64,000 nucleotides of DNA from Streptomyces sp. Tu 3180 (GTDB lineage Bacteria; Actinomycetota; Actinomycetes; Streptomycetales; Streptomycetaceae). A model generated the notes under the pieces. The model did no database searches and was not told the origin of the DNA. It saw only the letters and a list, made by a program, of their open reading frames with translations. Shown one piece after another: positions 1-10,552 of this stretch. The DNA is taken from assembly GCF_009852415.1 (NCBI RefSeq), contig NZ_WOXS01000002.1, positions 4,814,001 to 4,878,000 of the forward strand, in the 5' to 3' direction. Each line of letters begins with the position of its first letter. Positions within the stretch are counted from its first letter, which is position 1. The translations under genes were made by a program, and so were the position numbers.

Positions 1-300
1 TCCGTGGTCATGGCCACGCTGATCGGTCCGAAGCGGTACAACCGCGCCAAGCTCGAGGCCTACGAGTGCGGTATCGAGCCGACCCCCACGCCGGCCGGCG
101 GCGGGCGCTTCCCCATCAAGTACTACCTGACGGCGATGCTCTTCATCGTCTTCGACATCGAGATCGTCTTCCTCTACCCCTGGGCCGTCACCTTCGACGC
201 CCTGGGGATCTTCGGGCTCGTGGAGATGCTGCTCTTCGTGCTCACCGTCTTCGTCGCGTACGCGTACGTATGGCGGCGCGGCGGCCTGGAATGGGACTGA
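1..300 (+). CDS. nuoA: NADH-quinone oxidoreductase subunit A (5' partial)
   Basis: Small membrane subunit of complex I that helps form the quinone channel near NuoH and NuoJ. The window opens inside the gene: the frame is open from base 1 (codons S-V-V-M) and the usual first membrane helix is missing, so the GTG at 4 and ATG at 10 are internal codons. The visible part keeps the NuoA signature YECGIEP and the two remaining helices (FIVFDIEIVFLYPW and the helix after GIFGLVEM). It is followed 13 bases later by nuoB. The call is secure; only the start lies outside the window. Confidence 0.96.
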   Translation, partial: SVVMATLIGPKRYNRAKLEAYECGIEPTPTPAGGGRFPIKYYLTAMLFIVFDIEIVFLYPWAVTFDALGIFGLVEMLLFVLTVFVAYAYVWRRGGLEWD

Positions 301-313
301 GGGGTCTTTAGCC

Positions 314-864
<551 letters not shown>

Positions 865-868
<4 letters not shown>

Positions 869-1620
869 GCGACGCGAACGGCACCGGCGGCGCGGGGGGC
901 GGGGTCAACCCCGAGAAGGACCTCTCCGCCGAGAACCTCCCCGGCCAGCGCGGCCAGGGCGGCGAGGAGATCCGCGTCCAGCGCGGCATGTTCGGCGCCG
1001 GCAACGGCGGCGACACCTCCGGCTACGGCGGCCTGGTCCGCTCGGTCCGGCTCCCGGGACCGGCGGCCCGCCCCTACGGCGGATGGTTCGACGAGGTCGC
1101 CGACGAGCTCGAGGGCGCCCTGGAGGAGCAGGGACTGCTCCCCGAGAACGCCATCGAGAAGACGGTCGTCGACCGCGGCGAACTCACCTTCCACATCGAA
1201 CGCGAGCACCTGGTCCGCGTCGCCCGCACCCTGCGCGACGACCCGGCGCTGCGCTTCGAGCTGTGCACCGGCGTCAGCGGCGTGCACTACCCGAACGACA
1301 AGGGCCGCGAGCTGCACGCCGTCTACCACCTGCGCTCGATCACCCACAACCGGCTCATCCGCCTGGAGGTCAGCGCGCCCGACGGCGACCCGCACATCCC
1401 GTCGCTGTTCTCGGTCTACCCGACGAACGACTGGCACGAGCGCGAGACGTACGACTTCTTCGGCATCGTCTTCGACGGTCACCCGGCCCTGACGCGGATC
1501 ATGATGCCGGACGACTGGCAGGGCCACCCGCAGCGCAAGGACTACTCCCTCGGCGGCATCCCCGTCGAGTACAAGGGCGCCCAGATCCCGGCTCCGGACC
1601 AGCGGAGGTCGTACTCGTGA
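865..1620 (+). CDS. nuoC: NADH-quinone oxidoreductase subunit C
   Basis: 251-residue peripheral subunit of complex I. The 30-kDa subunit signature WHERETYDFFGIVFDGHP is near residues 190-210. The first 80 or so residues are a Gly-rich, charged extension (MSDANGTGGAGGG onward) typical of actinobacterial NuoC. I chose the ATG at 865 because it overlaps the nuoB stop as ATGA and the reading frame further upstream is nuoB shadow. It ends in a GTGA overlap with nuoD. NuoC and NuoD are separate proteins here, not fused as in E. coli. Confidence 0.96.
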
Positions 1621-2993
1621 GCACTCCCCACCCGTCGCCCGGCCACCACCCCTCATCGAGTCCCTCCGGGACCGCCTCCTCGACGGCATCGGCACGCGAG
1701 ACCACCGAGGGCACCGTCTACACGGTCACCGGTGGCGACTGGGACGAGGTCGTCCAGACCGCGGCCCGCGCCGACGACGAGCGCATCGTCGTCAACATGG
1801 GTCCGCAGCACCCGTCCACCCACGGCGTGCTCCGCCTGATCCTGGAGATCGACGGCGAGACCGTCACCGAGGCCCGCTGCGGCATCGGCTACCTCCACAC
1901 CGGCATCGAGAAGAACCTCGAGTACCGGACGTGGACGCAGGGCACCACGTTCGTGACGCGCATGGACTACCTGACGTCGTTCTTCAACGAGACGGCGTAC
2001 TGCCTCGCGGTCGAGAAGCTCCTCGGCATCGAGGACCAGGTGCCCGACCGCGCCTCGATCATCCGCGTGCTCCTGATGGAGCTGAACCGGCTCTCCTCCC
2101 ACCTGGTGTGCATCGCCACCGGCGGCATGGAGCTCGGCGCCACCACGATCATGATCTACGGCTTCCGCGACCGCGAGCTCATCCTCGACATCTACGAGCT
2201 CATCACGGGCCTGAGGATGAACCACGCCTACATCCGCCCCGGCGGACTCGCCCAGGACCTGCCGCCCGGCGCGGTGGACCAGATCCGCGAGTTCGTGAAG
2301 AAGATGGAGAAGAACCTCCCGGAGTACGACAAGCTCGCCACCGGGAACCCCATCTTCAAGGCCCGCATGCAGGACATCGGCTACCTGGACCTGGCCGGCT
2401 GCATGGCCCTCGGCGCCACCGGCCCGATCCTGCGCTCCACCGGACTGCCGCACGACCTGCGCAAGGCCCAGCCGTACTGCGGGTACGAGACCTACGACTT
2501 CGAGGTCCCGACCGCCGACACCTGCGACGCCTACGGCCGCTTCCTGATCCGGCTGGAGGAGATGCGCCAGTCGCTGCACATCGTCGAGCAGTGCCTGGAC
2601 CGGCTCCAGCCCGGACCGGTCATGGTCGCCGACAAGAAGATCGCCTGGCCCGCCCAGCTCGCCCTGGGACCGGACGGACTGGGCAACTCCCTCGACCACA
2701 TCAAGAAGATCATGGGTACCTCCATGGAGGCCCTGATCCACCACTTCAAGCTGGTCACCGAGGGCTTCCGGGTCCCGCCGGGACAGGCGTACGCGGCGGT
2801 CGAGTCGCCCAAGGGCGAGCTCGGCGTGCACGTCGTCTCCGACGGCGGCACCCGCCCCTACCGGGTCCACTTCCGCGACCCGTCCTTCACCAACCTTCAG
2901 GCCATGGCGGCGATGTGCGAGGGCGGCCAGGTCGCCGACGTCATCGTCGCCGTCGCGTCCATCGACCCCGTGATGGGAGGCGTCGACCGGTGA
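1617..2993 (+). CDS. nuoD: NADH-quinone oxidoreductase subunit D
   Basis: 458-residue 49-kDa subunit that forms the quinone-binding site with NuoB. The GTG at 1617 overlaps the nuoC stop, and the frame upstream is noise. The first 55 residues are a Ser/Thr-rich extension. The conserved core starts at VVNMGPQHPSTHGVLRL and includes GYLHTGIEKN and the catalytic-subunit C-terminus DPVMGGVDR. The 3' end overlaps nuoE as GTGA. This is the only nuoD in the window; the second nuo cluster has none between nuoC2 and nuoH2. Confidence 0.97.
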   Translation: MSTPHPSPGHHPSSSPSGTASSTASARETTEGTVYTVTGGDWDEVVQTAARADDERIVVNMGPQHPSTHGVLRLILEIDGETVTEARCGIGYLHTGIEKNLEYRTWTQGTTFVTRMDYLTSFFNETAYCLAVEKLLGIEDQVPDRASIIRVLLMELNRLSSHLVCIATGGMELGATTIMIYGFRDRELILDIYELITGLRMNHAYIRPGGLAQDLPPGAVDQIREFVKKMEKNLPEYDKLATGNPIFKARMQDIGYLDLAGCMALGATGPILRSTGLPHDLRKAQPYCGYETYDFEVPTADTCDAYGRFLIRLEEMRQSLHIVEQCLDRLQPGPVMVADKKIAWPAQLALGPDGLGNSLDHIKKIMGTSMEALIHHFKLVTEGFRVPPGQAYAAVESPKGELGVHVVSDGGTRPYRVHFRDPSFTNLQAMAAMCEGGQVADVIVAVASIDPVMGGVDR

Positions 2994-3850
2994 CCACCTC
3001 TTCTTCGGAGCGGGGCGTCAGCCTGGGCATGCCCGAACTGCCCGCACCCGCCTACCCGGACGACGTCCGGGCCCGGCTGGAGGCCGACGCGCGCGAGGTC
3101 ATCGCCCGCTACCCGGACTCCCGGTCCGCCCTGCTGCCGCTGCTGCACCTCGTGCAGTCGGAGGAGGGCCACGTCACGCGCACCGGGATGCAGTTCTGCG
3201 CGGACGTGCTCGGCCTCACCACGGCCGAGGTGACCGCGGTCGCCACCTTCTACACCATGTACCGGCGCAAGCCGAGCGGCGACTACCAGGTCGGGGTGTG
3301 CACCAACACCCTGTGCGCCGTCATGGGCGGCGACGCGATCTTCGAGGAGCTCCAGGAGCACCTGGGCGTCGGCAACGGCGAGACCACCGACGACGGCAAG
3401 GTCACCCTGGAGCACATCGAGTGCAACGCGGCCTGCGACTTCGCGCCCGTGGTGATGGTCAACTGGGAGTTCTTCGACAACCAGACCCCCGAGAGCGCCA
3501 AGCGCATGGTCGACGACCTGCGCGCCGGCCGCCCGGTCGCGCCCACCCGCGGGGCGCCCCTGTGCACCTTCAAGGAGACGGCCCGCATCCTGGCCGGCTT
3601 CCCCGACGAGCGCGAGGGGGCCGTCGAGGCCACCGGAAGCGCGGGACCCGCTTCCCTGGTCGGCCTGAGGCTCGCCAAGGGGGAGGACGCCGCCGCGCGA
3701 GTGGTGCACCCACGCGGCGAGGCCCCCCAGGACGCCCCGCCGCACGAGCCGTCGCCCACCGAGCACCTCAGCTCGCACGACGCGCCGCAGGACACGTCGG
3801 CCTCCGACCCGGCCCACCCGACGGGCCCCGACGCCGAGGAGGGGGAGTGA
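2990..3850 (+). CDS. nuoE: NADH-quinone oxidoreductase subunit E
   Basis: 286-residue thioredoxin-like [2Fe-2S] (N1a) subunit of the NADH-oxidising module. The four cluster cysteines are in GVCTNTLCAVMGG and in HIECNAACDFAP. GTG 2990 overlaps the nuoD stop. The protein is longer than the usual 170-240 residues because of a C-terminal tail of about 75 residues rich in Pro, Asp, Ala and Ser (EAPQDAPPHEPSPTEH and onward), which is probably disordered and of unknown role. Confidence 0.96.
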   Translation: MTTSSSERGVSLGMPELPAPAYPDDVRARLEADAREVIARYPDSRSALLPLLHLVQSEEGHVTRTGMQFCADVLGLTTAEVTAVATFYTMYRRKPSGDYQVGVCTNTLCAVMGGDAIFEELQEHLGVGNGETTDDGKVTLEHIECNAACDFAPVVMVNWEFFDNQTPESAKRMVDDLRAGRPVAPTRGAPLCTFKETARILAGFPDEREGAVEATGSAGPASLVGLRLAKGEDAAARVVHPRGEAPQDAPPHEPSPTEHLSSHDAPQDTSASDPAHPTGPDAEEGE

Positions 3851-5199
3851 TGACCTTGGCACCCGAACTCAAGGACATGAGCCCTCAGAAGCTGCTCGCA
3901 CCCGTGCTGTCGGCCTTCTGGGACGAGGACGAGTCCTGGACGCTGGACGTCTACAGGAGGCACGAGGGGTACGAGGGACTGCGCAAGGCGCTCGCCATGT
4001 CGCCGGACGACGTCATCGCGTACGTCAAGGACTCCGGCCTGCGCGGGCGCGGCGGCGCCGGCTTCCCGACGGGAATGAAGTGGCAGTTCATCCCCCAGGG
4101 GGACGGCAAGCCCCACTACCTCGTCGTCAACGCCGACGAGTCGGAGCCGGGGACCTGCAAGGACATCCCGCTCCTCTTCGCGAACCCGCACAGCCTCATC
4201 GAGGGCATCGTGATCGCCTGCTACGCGATCAGGTCGTCGCACGCCTTCATCTACCTCCGCGGTGAGGTGGTCCCCGTCCTGCGGCGGTTGCACGCGGCCG
4301 TGCGCGAGGCCCGTGAGGCCGGCTTCCTCGGCGAGAACGTCCTGGGCAGCGGACTCGACCTCGAACTCACCGTGCACGCGGGCGCGGGCGCGTACATCTG
4401 CGGTGAGGAGACCGCACTGCTCGACTCGCTCGAAGGCCGCCGGGGCCAGCCGCGGCTGCGTCCCCCCTTCCCCGCCGTCGCGGGCCTCTACGCGTGCCCG
4501 ACCGTGGTGAACAACGTCGAGTCGATCGCTTCGGTTCCCGCCATCATGAACCGGGGCAAGGAGTGGTTCCGCTCGATGGGCAGCGAGAAGTCCCCGGGCT
4601 TCACGCTCTACTCGCTCAGCGGCCACGTCGCCAGCCCCGGCCAGTACGAGGCGCCCCTCGGCATCACGCTGCGCCAGCTGCTCGAGATGAGCGGTGGCAT
4701 GCGGCCCGGGCACCGCCTGAAGTTCTGGACGCCGGGCGGCTCCTCGACGCCGATGTTCACCGACGAGCACCTCGACGTCCCCCTCGACTACGAGGGAGTG
4801 GGCGCCGCGGGTTCCATGCTCGGCACCAAGGCCCTGCAGTGCTTCGACGAGACGACCTGCGTCGTCCGCGCCGTCACCCGCTGGACCGAGTTCTACGCCC
4901 ACGAGTCCTGCGGCAAGTGCACACCCTGCCGCGAGGGCACCTACTGGCTCGTGCAGCTGCTGCGCGACATCGAGGCCGGCAAGGGCCGGATGTCCGACCT
5001 GGACAAGCTGAACGACATCGCCGACAACATCAACGGCAAGTCCTTCTGCGCCCTCGGCGACGGCGCCGCCTCGCCGATCTTCTCCTCGCTCAAGTACTTC
5101 CGCGAGGAGTACGAGCAGCACATCACGGGCCGTGGCTGCCCCTTCGACCCGGCCAGGTCCACGGCCTGGGCCGACCACCGTACGGAGGTGAACGCATGA
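3850..5199 (+). CDS. nuoF: NADH-quinone oxidoreductase subunit F
   Basis: 449-residue subunit that oxidises NADH, with bound FMN and the [4Fe-4S] cluster N3. Visible motifs are the glycine-rich nucleotide site GLRGRGGAGFPTGMKW, the FMN-site VVNADESEPGTCKD, and the cluster motif ESCGKCTPCREG with a fourth Cys in FCALGDGA. The ATG at 3850 overlaps the nuoE stop by one base (TGATG); an in-frame GTG directly before it (3847) is the only close alternative. It overlaps nuoG as ATGA. Confidence 0.97.
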   Translation: MTLAPELKDMSPQKLLAPVLSAFWDEDESWTLDVYRRHEGYEGLRKALAMSPDDVIAYVKDSGLRGRGGAGFPTGMKWQFIPQGDGKPHYLVVNADESEPGTCKDIPLLFANPHSLIEGIVIACYAIRSSHAFIYLRGEVVPVLRRLHAAVREAREAGFLGENVLGSGLDLELTVHAGAGAYICGEETALLDSLEGRRGQPRLRPPFPAVAGLYACPTVVNNVESIASVPAIMNRGKEWFRSMGSEKSPGFTLYSLSGHVASPGQYEAPLGITLRQLLEMSGGMRPGHRLKFWTPGGSSTPMFTDEHLDVPLDYEGVGAAGSMLGTKALQCFDETTCVVRAVTRWTEFYAHESCGKCTPCREGTYWLVQLLRDIEAGKGRMSDLDKLNDIADNINGKSFCALGDGAASPIFSSLKYFREEYEQHITGRGCPFDPARSTAWADHRTEVNA

Positions 5200-7700
5200 C
5201 GGTGACCACCAACGCGCCCTCCGGCGGAGGAGAGGCGGCGGTCCCGCCCGAGGACCTCGTCACGCTGACGATCGACGGCGCCGGGATCAGCGTGCCCAAG
5301 GGCACCCTGGTCATCCGGGCCGCCGAGCAGCTCGGCATCGAGATCCCCCGGTTCTGCGACCACCCCCTCCTCGACCCGGCCGGCGCCTGCCGCCAGTGCA
5401 TCGTCGAGGTCGAGGGCCAGCGCAAGCCGATGGCCTCGTGCACCATCACCTGCACCGACGGGATGGTGGTGCGCACGCACCTCACCTCGCCGGTCGCGGA
5501 GAAGGCCCAGAAGGGTGTGATGGAGCTGCTGCTCATCAACCACCCGCTGGACTGCCCGGTCTGCGACAAGGGCGGCGAGTGCCCGCTGCAGAACCAGGCG
5601 ATGTCGCACGGCAACGCCGAGTCCCGCTTCGAGGGCAGGAAGCGGACCTACGAGAAGCCCGTGCCGATCTCCACCCAGGTGCTGCTCGACCGCGAGCGGT
5701 GCGTGCTGTGCGCCCGCTGCACCCGGTTCTCCCACCAGATCGCGGGCGACCCGATGATCGAGCTGGTCGAGCGGGGCGCGCTCCAGCAGGTCGGCACCGG
5801 CGAGGGCGACCCCTTCGAGTCGTACTTCTCCGGCAACACCATCCAGATCTGCCCGGTCGGCGCGCTCACCTCGGCGGCGTACCGGTTCCGCTCCCGCCCC
5901 TTCGACCTGATCTCCTCGCCGTCGGTGTGCGAGCACTGCTCCGGCGGCTGCGCCACCCGGACCGACCACCGGCGCGGCAAGGTCATGCGGCGGCTCGCCG
6001 CCGAGGACCCCGAGGTCAACGAGGAGTGGATCTGCGACAAGGGGCGCTTCGCGTTCCGGTACGCGCAGCTGCGGGACCGCCTCGAGACGCCGCTGGTGCG
6101 CAACGCGGAGGGCGAGCTGGAGCCCGCCTCGTGGCCCGACGCGCTGCAGATCGCGGCCCAGGGGCTGCTGGCCTCCCGCGGCCGCACCGGTGTCCTCACC
6201 GGCGGGCGGCTCACCGTCGAGGACGCCTACGCCTACAGCAAGTTCGCGCGCGTGGCGCTCGACAGCAACGACATCGACTTCCGCGCGCGCGTGCACAGCG
6301 GTGAGGAGGCCGACTTCCTCGCCGCGCGGGTCGCGGGCCACGGACGCGACCTCGACGGCACGGGCGTCACGTACACCTCGCTGGAGAAGGCGCCGGCCGT
6401 CCTGCTGGTCGGGTTCGAGTCGGAGGAGGAGGCGCCCGGCGTCTTCCTGCGGCTGCGCAAGGCCTGGCGCAGGCACGGGCAGCGGACCTTCGCCCTGGCC
6501 ACGCACGCCACGCGCGGTCTGCGGAAGGCCGGCGGCACGCTGCTGCCGGCGGCTCCCGGCACCGAGACCGAGTGGCTGGACGCGCTCGCGAGCGGCGTCG
6601 GCCTGGAGGGCGACGGCGCCCGGGCCGCCGAGGCACTGCGGACCGACGGCGCGGTGATCGTCGTCGGCGAGCGGCTGGCGGGCGTGCGGGGCGGCCTGAC
6701 CGCGGTGGTGCGGACCGCCTCCGCGACCGGGGCCCGGCTGGTGTGGATCCCGCGCCGGGCCGGGGAGCGGGGCGCCGTCGAGGCGGGCGCGCTGCCGTCG
6801 CTGCTGCCGGGCGGCCGCCCGGCGACCGACCCCCGCGCGCGTGAGGAGGTCGCCGCCGTCTGGGGCGTCGCCGAACTGCCGCACCGCTACGGCCGCGACA
6901 CCGGCCAGATCGTCGAGGCGGCCCTGCGCGGCGAGCTCCAGGCGCTGCTGGTCGCGGGCGTGGAGGTCGCCGACCTGCCCGACCCGGCCCGCGCGCGTGC
7001 GGCGCTCGCCGAGGCCGGGTTCGTGGTCTCGCTGGAGCTGCGGCCGAGCGAGGTCACCGAACTCGCCGACGTGGTCCTGCCGGTCGCCGCGGTCGCCGAG
7101 AAGGCCGGCACCTTCCTCAACTGGGAGGGCCGGGTCCGCATGTTCGAGGCGGCGCTCAAGCCGGACCAGATGACCCGGCGTCCCGCGCCCACCGACGCGC
7201 GGGTGCTGCAGATGCTGGCCGACGCCATGGACGTCCACCTGGGGCTGCCGGATCTGCGCACCGTGCGCGCGGAACTCGACCGGCTCGGCGCCTGGGACGG
7301 GCCGCGGGCCACCGACCCGCTGGAGACCGCGGGCGCCCTGCCCCGGCCGGCCGCCGGGGAGGCGGTGCTCGCCGGGCACCGGCTGCTGCTCGACCGGGGA
7401 GTCCTCCAGTCGGGCGACGAGGCGCTCGCCGGCACCCGGCACGCCGCCCACGCCCGGGTGTCGGCCGCCACGGCCGCCGAGATCGGCGTCAAGGACGGCG
7501 ACCCGCTGGTGGTGACCGGCACCGCGGGGACGGTCGAACTGCCCCTGGAGATCACCGAGATGCCCGACCGCGTGGTGTGGCTCCCGATGAACTCCGCGGG
7601 CGGCGGCGTCCCCTCCGACACCGGGGAGCAGCCCGGTTCCCTCGTCCGCATCGGACCGGCGGCGCCCGCCGGCGAGGCCCCCAAGGAGGTGGAGGCATGA
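5196..7700 (+). CDS. nuoG: NADH-quinone oxidoreductase subunit G
   Basis: 834-residue iron-sulfur subunit of the NADH module. From the N-terminus I see a ferredoxin-like [2Fe-2S] domain (RFCDHPLLDPAGACRQC), the His/Cys cluster region CPVCDKGGECPLQ, a 4Fe-4S motif RCVLCARCTRFSHQ, and a second one CEHCSGGCATR at the start of the molybdopterin-oxidoreductase-like domain. That domain is degenerate and has no sign of a cofactor site, as usual in NuoG. It overlaps nuoH as ATGA. Confidence 0.97.
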   Translation: MTVTTNAPSGGGEAAVPPEDLVTLTIDGAGISVPKGTLVIRAAEQLGIEIPRFCDHPLLDPAGACRQCIVEVEGQRKPMASCTITCTDGMVVRTHLTSPVAEKAQKGVMELLLINHPLDCPVCDKGGECPLQNQAMSHGNAESRFEGRKRTYEKPVPISTQVLLDRERCVLCARCTRFSHQIAGDPMIELVERGALQQVGTGEGDPFESYFSGNTIQICPVGALTSAAYRFRSRPFDLISSPSVCEHCSGGCATRTDHRRGKVMRRLAAEDPEVNEEWICDKGRFAFRYAQLRDRLETPLVRNAEGELEPASWPDALQIAAQGLLASRGRTGVLTGGRLTVEDAYAYSKFARVALDSNDIDFRARVHSGEEADFLAARVAGHGRDLDGTGVTYTSLEKAPAVLLVGFESEEEAPGVFLRLRKAWRRHGQRTFALATHATRGLRKAGGTLLPAAPGTETEWLDALASGVGLEGDGARAAEALRTDGAVIVVGERLAGVRGGLTAVVRTASATGARLVWIPRRAGERGAVEAGALPSLLPGGRPATDPRAREEVAAVWGVAELPHRYGRDTGQIVEAALRGELQALLVAGVEVADLPDPARARAALAEAGFVVSLELRPSEVTELADVVLPVAAVAEKAGTFLNWEGRVRMFEAALKPDQMTRRPAPTDARVLQMLADAMDVHLGLPDLRTVRAELDRLGAWDGPRATDPLETAGALPRPAAGEAVLAGHRLLLDRGVLQSGDEALAGTRHAAHARVSAATAAEIGVKDGDPLVVTGTAGTVELPLEITEMPDRVVWLPMNSAGGGVPSDTGEQPGSLVRIGPAAPAGEAPKEVEA

Positions 7701-9070
7701 GCCCGTACCTCGCCGCTGAAGACCTCTCGATGTTCGGCCGCGACCCCTGGTGGCTGGTCGTCGTCAAGGCGGTGTTCTGCTTCGCCTTCCTGATGGTGAC
7801 CGTGCTGATCTCCATCGTCATGGAGCGCAAGGTCGTCGCCTGGATGCAGCTGCGCATCGGCCCCAACCGGCACGGCCCCTGGGGCATGCTCCAGTCGCTC
7901 GCCGACGGCGTGAAGCTGATGCTCAAGGAGGACGTCGTCGTCAAGCGCGCGGACAAGGCGGTGTACGTCCTCGCGCCGATCGTCGCGGCGATCCCGGCCT
8001 TCATGGCGATCGCGGTGATCCCCTTCGGACCGGCCGGCAACGAGGTCTCGGTCTTCGGCCACCGCACCACGATGCAGCTCACCGACCTGCCGATCGCGGT
8101 GCTCTACATCCTCGCGGTCGCCTCGGTCGGCATCTACGGCATCGTCCTGGCGGGCTGGAGCTCCGGCTCCACCTACCCGCTGCTGGGCGGTCTGCGCTCC
8201 TGCGCGCAGATGATCTCCTACGAGATCGCCATGGGCGCCGCGTTCGCCTCCGTGTTCCTCTACTCGGGGTCGATGTCGACGTCGACGATCGTCGAGCAGC
8301 AGACCGACCGCTGGTACGTCCTGCTGCTGCCGGTCTCCTTCATCCTCTACATCGTGACGATGGTCGGCGAGACCAACCGCGCCCCGTTCGACATGCCGGA
8401 GTCCGAGGGCGACCTGGTCGGCGGCTTCAACACCGAGTACTCGTCGATCAAGTTCGCGATGTTCATGCTCGCCGAGTACATCAACATGGTCACCGTCTCG
8501 GCCGTCGCCGTCACCCTCTTCCTGGGCGGCTGGCGGGCCCCGTGGCCGGTCAGCGGCTTCTGGGAGGGCGCGAACCACGGCTGGTGGCCGCTGCTGTGGT
8601 TCACGGTCAAGGTCCAGCTGCTGCTGTTCTTCTTCGTCTGGCTGCGCGGCACGCTCCCGCGGGTCCGCTACGACCAGCTGATGAAGCTCGGCTGGAAGGT
8701 CCTCATCCCGGTCTCGCTGGTGTGGCTGATGCTGGTCGCCACCGTGCGGGCCCTGCGGAACGAGAACTACGACTTCGCCGACATCGCGCTCTACATCGGC
8801 GGGGCCGTGCTCGCCCTGCTGCTGCTCTCCTTCGTCGCCGACATGTTCCGCTCGAGGGCGAAGGAGGCCGAACGGCCCGAGGGCCCGCCCGCCTTCGACC
8901 CCATGGCGGGCGGATTCCCCGTACCGCCGCTGCCGGGGCAGGAGCTGCCGCCGGTGCCGCGACGCCGTCCGCGCCGGGAGCGGGAGCTGATCGTCAGTGG
9001 CGGCCCCGACACCCGGAGTGACGAATCTCCGGGCGGATCTACGGATGGAAAGGAGGCGTCCGATGGCTGA
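7697..9070 (+). CDS. nuoH: NADH-quinone oxidoreductase subunit H
   Basis: 457-residue membrane subunit joining the peripheral arm to the proton-pumping arm and lining the quinone chamber. The eight-helix core has the family motifs MERKVVAWMQLRIGPNRHGP, GVKLMLKED and NRAPFDMPESEGDLVGGFNTEYS. About 65 C-terminal residues beyond the last helix form a Pro/Arg-rich cytoplasmic tail. The gene overlaps nuoI by 8 bases. A second copy (nuoH2) is at the right edge of the window. Confidence 0.97.
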   Translation: MSPYLAAEDLSMFGRDPWWLVVVKAVFCFAFLMVTVLISIVMERKVVAWMQLRIGPNRHGPWGMLQSLADGVKLMLKEDVVVKRADKAVYVLAPIVAAIPAFMAIAVIPFGPAGNEVSVFGHRTTMQLTDLPIAVLYILAVASVGIYGIVLAGWSSGSTYPLLGGLRSCAQMISYEIAMGAAFASVFLYSGSMSTSTIVEQQTDRWYVLLLPVSFILYIVTMVGETNRAPFDMPESEGDLVGGFNTEYSSIKFAMFMLAEYINMVTVSAVAVTLFLGGWRAPWPVSGFWEGANHGWWPLLWFTVKVQLLLFFFVWLRGTLPRVRYDQLMKLGWKVLIPVSLVWLMLVATVRALRNENYDFADIALYIGGAVLALLLLSFVADMFRSRAKEAERPEGPPAFDPMAGGFPVPPLPGQELPPVPRRRPRRERELIVSGGPDTRSDESPGGSTDGKEASDG

Positions 9071-9704
9071 GGAACCCAAGGACACCAAGCCCGGTTTCCT
9101 GAACCCCGTGGCCGGCTTCGGCGTGACCTTCAAGGCCATGTTCAAGAAGCGGCTGACCGAGCAGTACCCGGAGCAGCAGAAGACCACCGCTCCGCGCTTC
9201 CACGGACGGCACCAGCTCAACCGCCATCCGGACGGCCTGGAGAAGTGCGTCGGCTGCGAGCTGTGCGCCTGGGCCTGCCCCGCGGACGCGATCTACGTGG
9301 AGGGCGCGGACAACACCGACGAGGAGCGCTACTCGCCCGGCGAGCGCTACGGCCGCGTCTACCAGATCAACTACGCCCGCTGCATCCTGTGCGGCCTGTG
9401 CATCGAGGCGTGCCCCACGCGCGCGCTGACGATGACCAACGAGTTCGAGCTGGCCGACTCCAGCCGCGCCAACCTCATCTACACCAAGGAGCAGCTGCTC
9501 GCCGGTCTGGAGGAGGGCATGGTCGACAGCCCGCACGCCATGTACCCGGGCACCGACGAACAGGACTACTACCGGGGCCTGGTGACCGAGGCCGCGCCGG
9601 GCACGGAGCGGCAGGTCGCCCGCTCCAAGGGCGAGGTGGTCCAGGAGGCCGACTCCACCTTCGGTGCGGAGGAACCGGCGTCGGAGAAGGTGATCGGGCG
9701 ATGA
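9063..9704 (+). CDS. nuoI: NADH-quinone oxidoreductase subunit I
   Basis: 213-residue ferredoxin-type subunit carrying clusters N6a and N6b, between NuoG and NuoB in the electron path. Both 4Fe-4S motifs are complete: CVGCELCAWACP and CILCGLCIEACP. ATG 9063 lies inside the 3' end of nuoH (8-base overlap) with GGAAAGGAGG just upstream. The C-terminal 60 residues are acidic and variable. It overlaps nuoJ as ATGA-type coupling (stop 9704, start 9701). Confidence 0.97.
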   Translation: MAEEPKDTKPGFLNPVAGFGVTFKAMFKKRLTEQYPEQQKTTAPRFHGRHQLNRHPDGLEKCVGCELCAWACPADAIYVEGADNTDEERYSPGERYGRVYQINYARCILCGLCIEACPTRALTMTNEFELADSSRANLIYTKEQLLAGLEEGMVDSPHAMYPGTDEQDYYRGLVTEAAPGTERQVARSKGEVVQEADSTFGAEEPASEKVIGR

Positions 9705-10552
9705 CCGAGCAGATCGCCGCCTACTCGACCTCCACCGGGGAGGCCGTCCAGTTCTGGATCCTCGGCACCGTCGCCGTGATCGGCGCCCTGTGCACCGTCT
9801 TCATGAAGCGGGCCGTGCACAGCGCGCTCTGCCTCGCCGGAACCATGATCGTCCTGGCGGTGTTCTACCTGGCCAACGGCGCCTACTTCCTGGGCGTCGT
9901 GCAGATCGTCGTCTACACCGGCGCGATCATGATGCTGTTCCTGTTCGTGGTGATGCTGGTCGGCGTCACCGCGGCGGACTCCCTGAAGGAGACCATCAAG
10001 GGCCAGCGCTGGCTGGCCCTGCTGTGCGGGCTCGGCTTCGGCGTCCTGCTGGTCGCGGGCATCGGCAACGCCTCGCTCAGCGAGTTCAACGGCATCGGCC
10101 AGGCGAACGCGAACGGCAACGTGGAGGGCATCGCGGCCCTCATCTTCACCAAGTACGTCTTCGCCTTCGAGATCACCGGCGCCCTGCTCATCACGGCCGC
10201 CGTCGGCGCCATGGTGCTCACCCACCGGGAGCGCACCGAGCGCGCCAGGACCCAGCGCGAGCTGGCCCAGCAGCGGGTCCGCGAGGGCAAGCACGTGCCG
10301 CCGCTGCCGGCGCCCGGTGTGTACGCCCGGCACAACGCCGTGGACATCGCGGGCCTGCTGCCCGACGGCACCCCGTCCGAGCTCACCGTCAGCAGGACGC
10401 TGCGCGAGCGCGGTCAGGTCCGTGACGTGTCGCAGGAGGCGCTGAGCGACCTGCGGGCGCTGCAGCAGCGCGCCGAGGAGCGGCTGGAGCGCACGGCGAT
10501 CGACCCGGCGTTCAAGTCGGCGTACGAGCGGTCCGAGGAGGCGTCGAAGTGA
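9701..10552 (+). CDS. nuoJ: NADH-quinone oxidoreductase subunit J
   Basis: 283-residue membrane subunit of complex I with five predicted helices in the first 190 residues, including the conserved VYTGAIMMLFLFVVMLVGV segment (the helix with the pi-bulge in the family). The C-terminal 90 residues are charged and cytoplasmic. The start overlaps the nuoI stop and the stop overlaps the nuoK GTG start, so it sits inside the coupled operon. Confidence 0.96.
   Translation: MTEQIAAYSTSTGEAVQFWILGTVAVIGALCTVFMKRAVHSALCLAGTMIVLAVFYLANGAYFLGVVQIVVYTGAIMMLFLFVVMLVGVTAADSLKETIKGQRWLALLCGLGFGVLLVAGIGNASLSEFNGIGQANANGNVEGIAALIFTKYVFAFEITGALLITAAVGAMVLTHRERTERARTQRELAQQRVREGKHVPPLPAPGVYARHNAVDIAGLLPDGTPSELTVSRTLRERGQVRDVSQEALSDLRALQQRAEERLERTAIDPAFKSAYERSEEASK

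Noticed and set aside
1653..2870. 405-residue minus-strand frame opposite nuoD
   Set aside because: It is a mirror of nuoD codon bias; Val/Gly/Asp/Arg-rich text with no motif, as for the other long antisense frames in this G+C-rich DNA.
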